Source: Actinomycetales bacterium | GTDB taxonomy: Bacteria; Actinomycetota; Actinomycetes; Actinomycetales; Beutenbergiaceae | NCBI GenBank assembly: GCA_016649925.1 | Contig: JAENWO010000143.1 | Span: forward strand, 1-6,621 | Length of the DNA: 6,621 bases | Direction of reading: 5' to 3' | Shown: positions 5,928 through 6,621 of the stretch, piece after piece | Position numbering within the stretch: position 1 is the first letter of the stretch | How the letters are laid out: each line of letters begins with the position of its first letter | Made by a program: the position numbers and the translations under genes | Notes under the pieces: generated by a model | What the model saw: the letters and a program-made list of their open reading frames with translations, nothing else | The model's database searches: none | Told to the model about the DNA's origin: nothing

Positions 5928-6018
5928 CGCCGCCAGCCTCTCACGCGTCTCGCGGCCGCGCGGGTCGCTGTGGACAGGCACCTGACACCGCCGCCGCCCG
6001 CCCCGTACTCAGGACGAC

Positions 6019-6301
6019 ATGACAGACCTCGCCGAGAGGTATCGCACAGATCGACCAGGTCGTCAGCACTGACCTCGTCCTCCACGGGTGGGTCATCGCA
6101 CGTGCCACCGGACCGGACGACGAGATCGATCCCGGCGAGGTGGAGCGGATTTGGCCGGGCGCCCAGGAGACCGGCGAAGAGCTGCGCACGCCGAACGCCT
6201 TCGGGCCCGGAGTGAAGGTGTTCGGCCCGGTGGTGGACGTTGCCGAGGACGCCTCGCTCCAGGACCGCCTTCTCGGTCTGCTCGGACGCGACCCGCGCTG
6301 A
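6019..6301 (+). pseudogene. Small unrecognised gene with a frame break near its start
   Basis: Frame 2 carries a clear protein ending at TGA 6299-6301. It includes STDLVLHGWVIARATGPDDE, DPGEVERIWPGAQETGEELR and GVKVFGPVVDVAED, then DRLLGLLGRDPR. Its third codon positions are strongly GC-rich and its charge pattern is normal. Upstream this frame is blocked by TGA at 6020-6022, with no ATG, GTG or TTG before the conserved-looking part. ATG 6019 in frame 1 opens MTDLAE and then runs to a stop at 6072. Removing one base near 6037 joins the two into a 93-residue protein. Alternatively GAGAGG (6034-6039) was the ribosome site and ATC at 6050 a lost ATG. I recognise no family; no membrane segment or signal peptide is visible. 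It diverges from the helicase and converges on the hydrolase, 19 nt or more apart. A sequencing indel is a live alternative. Confidence 0.55.
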
Positions 6302-6328
6302 CCTTCCCAGCCGCTCGGTCTCAGCCCG

Positions 6329-6621
6329 TCAGGTGGTCGGCGAGCAGGACCGCCCACCGGCAGTAGCCGAGGGGCTCGGGTGGAGGTTGTCGCAGGCGAA
6401 TATCTCCGCATCGTCGAACGCAGGAAGAGGCAGGTGTGTGACGGTGGTCCGCGGGGTGGTGATCCTCGCGAGGGATGTGTCCAGCGAGCGTGCGTGGAGT
6501 CCCAGGACGGCGCGCGTGGGCTGGGGGAGTGCTGGCATGCCGTCGACGCGAGGCACACCGGCCAGGACGAGGCGGCCCCGGAGGCTCAGGTGATGGTGCA
6601 GTGCGGCCACGAGGGCGCGGA
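6329..6621 (-). CDS. SGNH/GDSL hydrolase, C-terminal part (5' end outside window, 3' end frameshifted)
   Basis: About 97 codons run open to the window edge on the minus strand. The piece contains RLVLAGVPRVDGMPALPQP, then RAVLGLHARSLD, typical of SGNH-fold esterases, and finally CDNLHPSP. The Asp and His three residues apart (D-N-L-H) are the block V catalytic pair; the serine block lies beyond the window. After HPSP the frame reads SATAGGRSCSPTT and stops at 6331-6329. One extra C in the run of four at 6374-6371 would instead give GYCRWAVLLADHLTG and a TGA at 6323-6321, the expected GY..WA ending of the family. The substrate is unknown; such enzymes hydrolyse esters, often lipids or acetylated glycans. 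The catalytic residues precede the break, so the product might still fold. The upstream promoter cannot be seen. Confidence 0.8.
   Translation of the reverse strand, partial: RALVAALHHHLSLRGRLVLAGVPRVDGMPALPQPTRAVLGLHARSLDTSLARITTPRTTVTHLPLPAFDDAEIFACDNLHPSPSATAGGRSCSPTT

Noticed and set aside
5971..5990. Imperfect dyad around CAGGCACCTG upstream of the helicase as an SOS (LexA) box
   Set aside because: It matches neither the actinobacterial nor the enterobacterial LexA consensus, and the outer arms pair at only about 6 of 9 positions.
6030..6045. Programmed +1 frameshift in the small gene at 6019
   Set aside because: No slippery codon, nearby stop or stimulatory structure of the kind known for programmed shifts. 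A mutation or sequencing indel is simpler.
4116..6215. Very long open frame on the plus strand opposite the helicase gene (699 codons)
   Set aside because: It mirrors the helicase reading frame in GC-rich DNA. Its translation is rich in Arg, Gly, His and Asp with no recognisable domain, whereas the minus strand shows all helicase motifs.

Overview
The window is very GC-rich, with G or C at most third codon positions. It carries short TAnnnT promoter boxes placed just before start codons and a RecQ helicase fused to a phosphoribosyltransferase-like domain. Together these point to a chromosomal segment of an actinobacterium. Order Micrococcales is my best guess, by inference only. I see no mobile element, integrase, tRNA, rRNA or CRISPR array.

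Layout. (1) 1-153: a possible C-terminal scrap of an upstream gene, then an unusually AT-rich leader with a perfect 10-bp palindrome next to the ribosome binding site of the first regulator gene. (2) 154-1632, plus strand: an ArsR-family regulator, an intact AHSA1-type SRPBCC protein, and a second, divergent AHSA1 paralogue that looks broken (no start codon after a good Shine-Dalgarno, plus a frameshift). (3) 1633-1834: degenerate, coding-like sequence I cannot assign. (4) 1835-2098, minus strand: a small S4-domain RNA-binding protein. It is divergent from (5) hisD (2133-3452, plus), histidinol dehydrogenase. The two start codons are 34 bp apart and both genes look leaderless. (6) 3531-3782, plus: a small PspC-domain membrane protein, also apparently leaderless. 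(7) 3825-5927, minus: a RecQ-family helicase with a C-terminal phosphoribosyltransferase-like domain, convergent with the PspC gene across a small hairpin. (8) 6019-6301, plus: a small unrecognised gene whose frame is interrupted near its start. (9) 6329 to the window end, minus: the C-terminal part of an SGNH/GDSL hydrolase, with a one-base frameshift in its last 15 or so codons.

How the genes relate. The ArsR/AHSA1 genes form one probable autoregulated operon. The rest are mostly single-gene housekeeping units (histidine synthesis, RNA binding, envelope stress, DNA repair) rather than one pathway. I found no convincing new multi-gene defence or metabolic system. The points most worth a second look are the back-to-back leaderless promoters between the S4 gene and hisD, the RecQ-PRTase fusion, and the cluster of frame breaks in three genes. 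That cluster is either real local gene decay or a sign of indel errors in the assembly.
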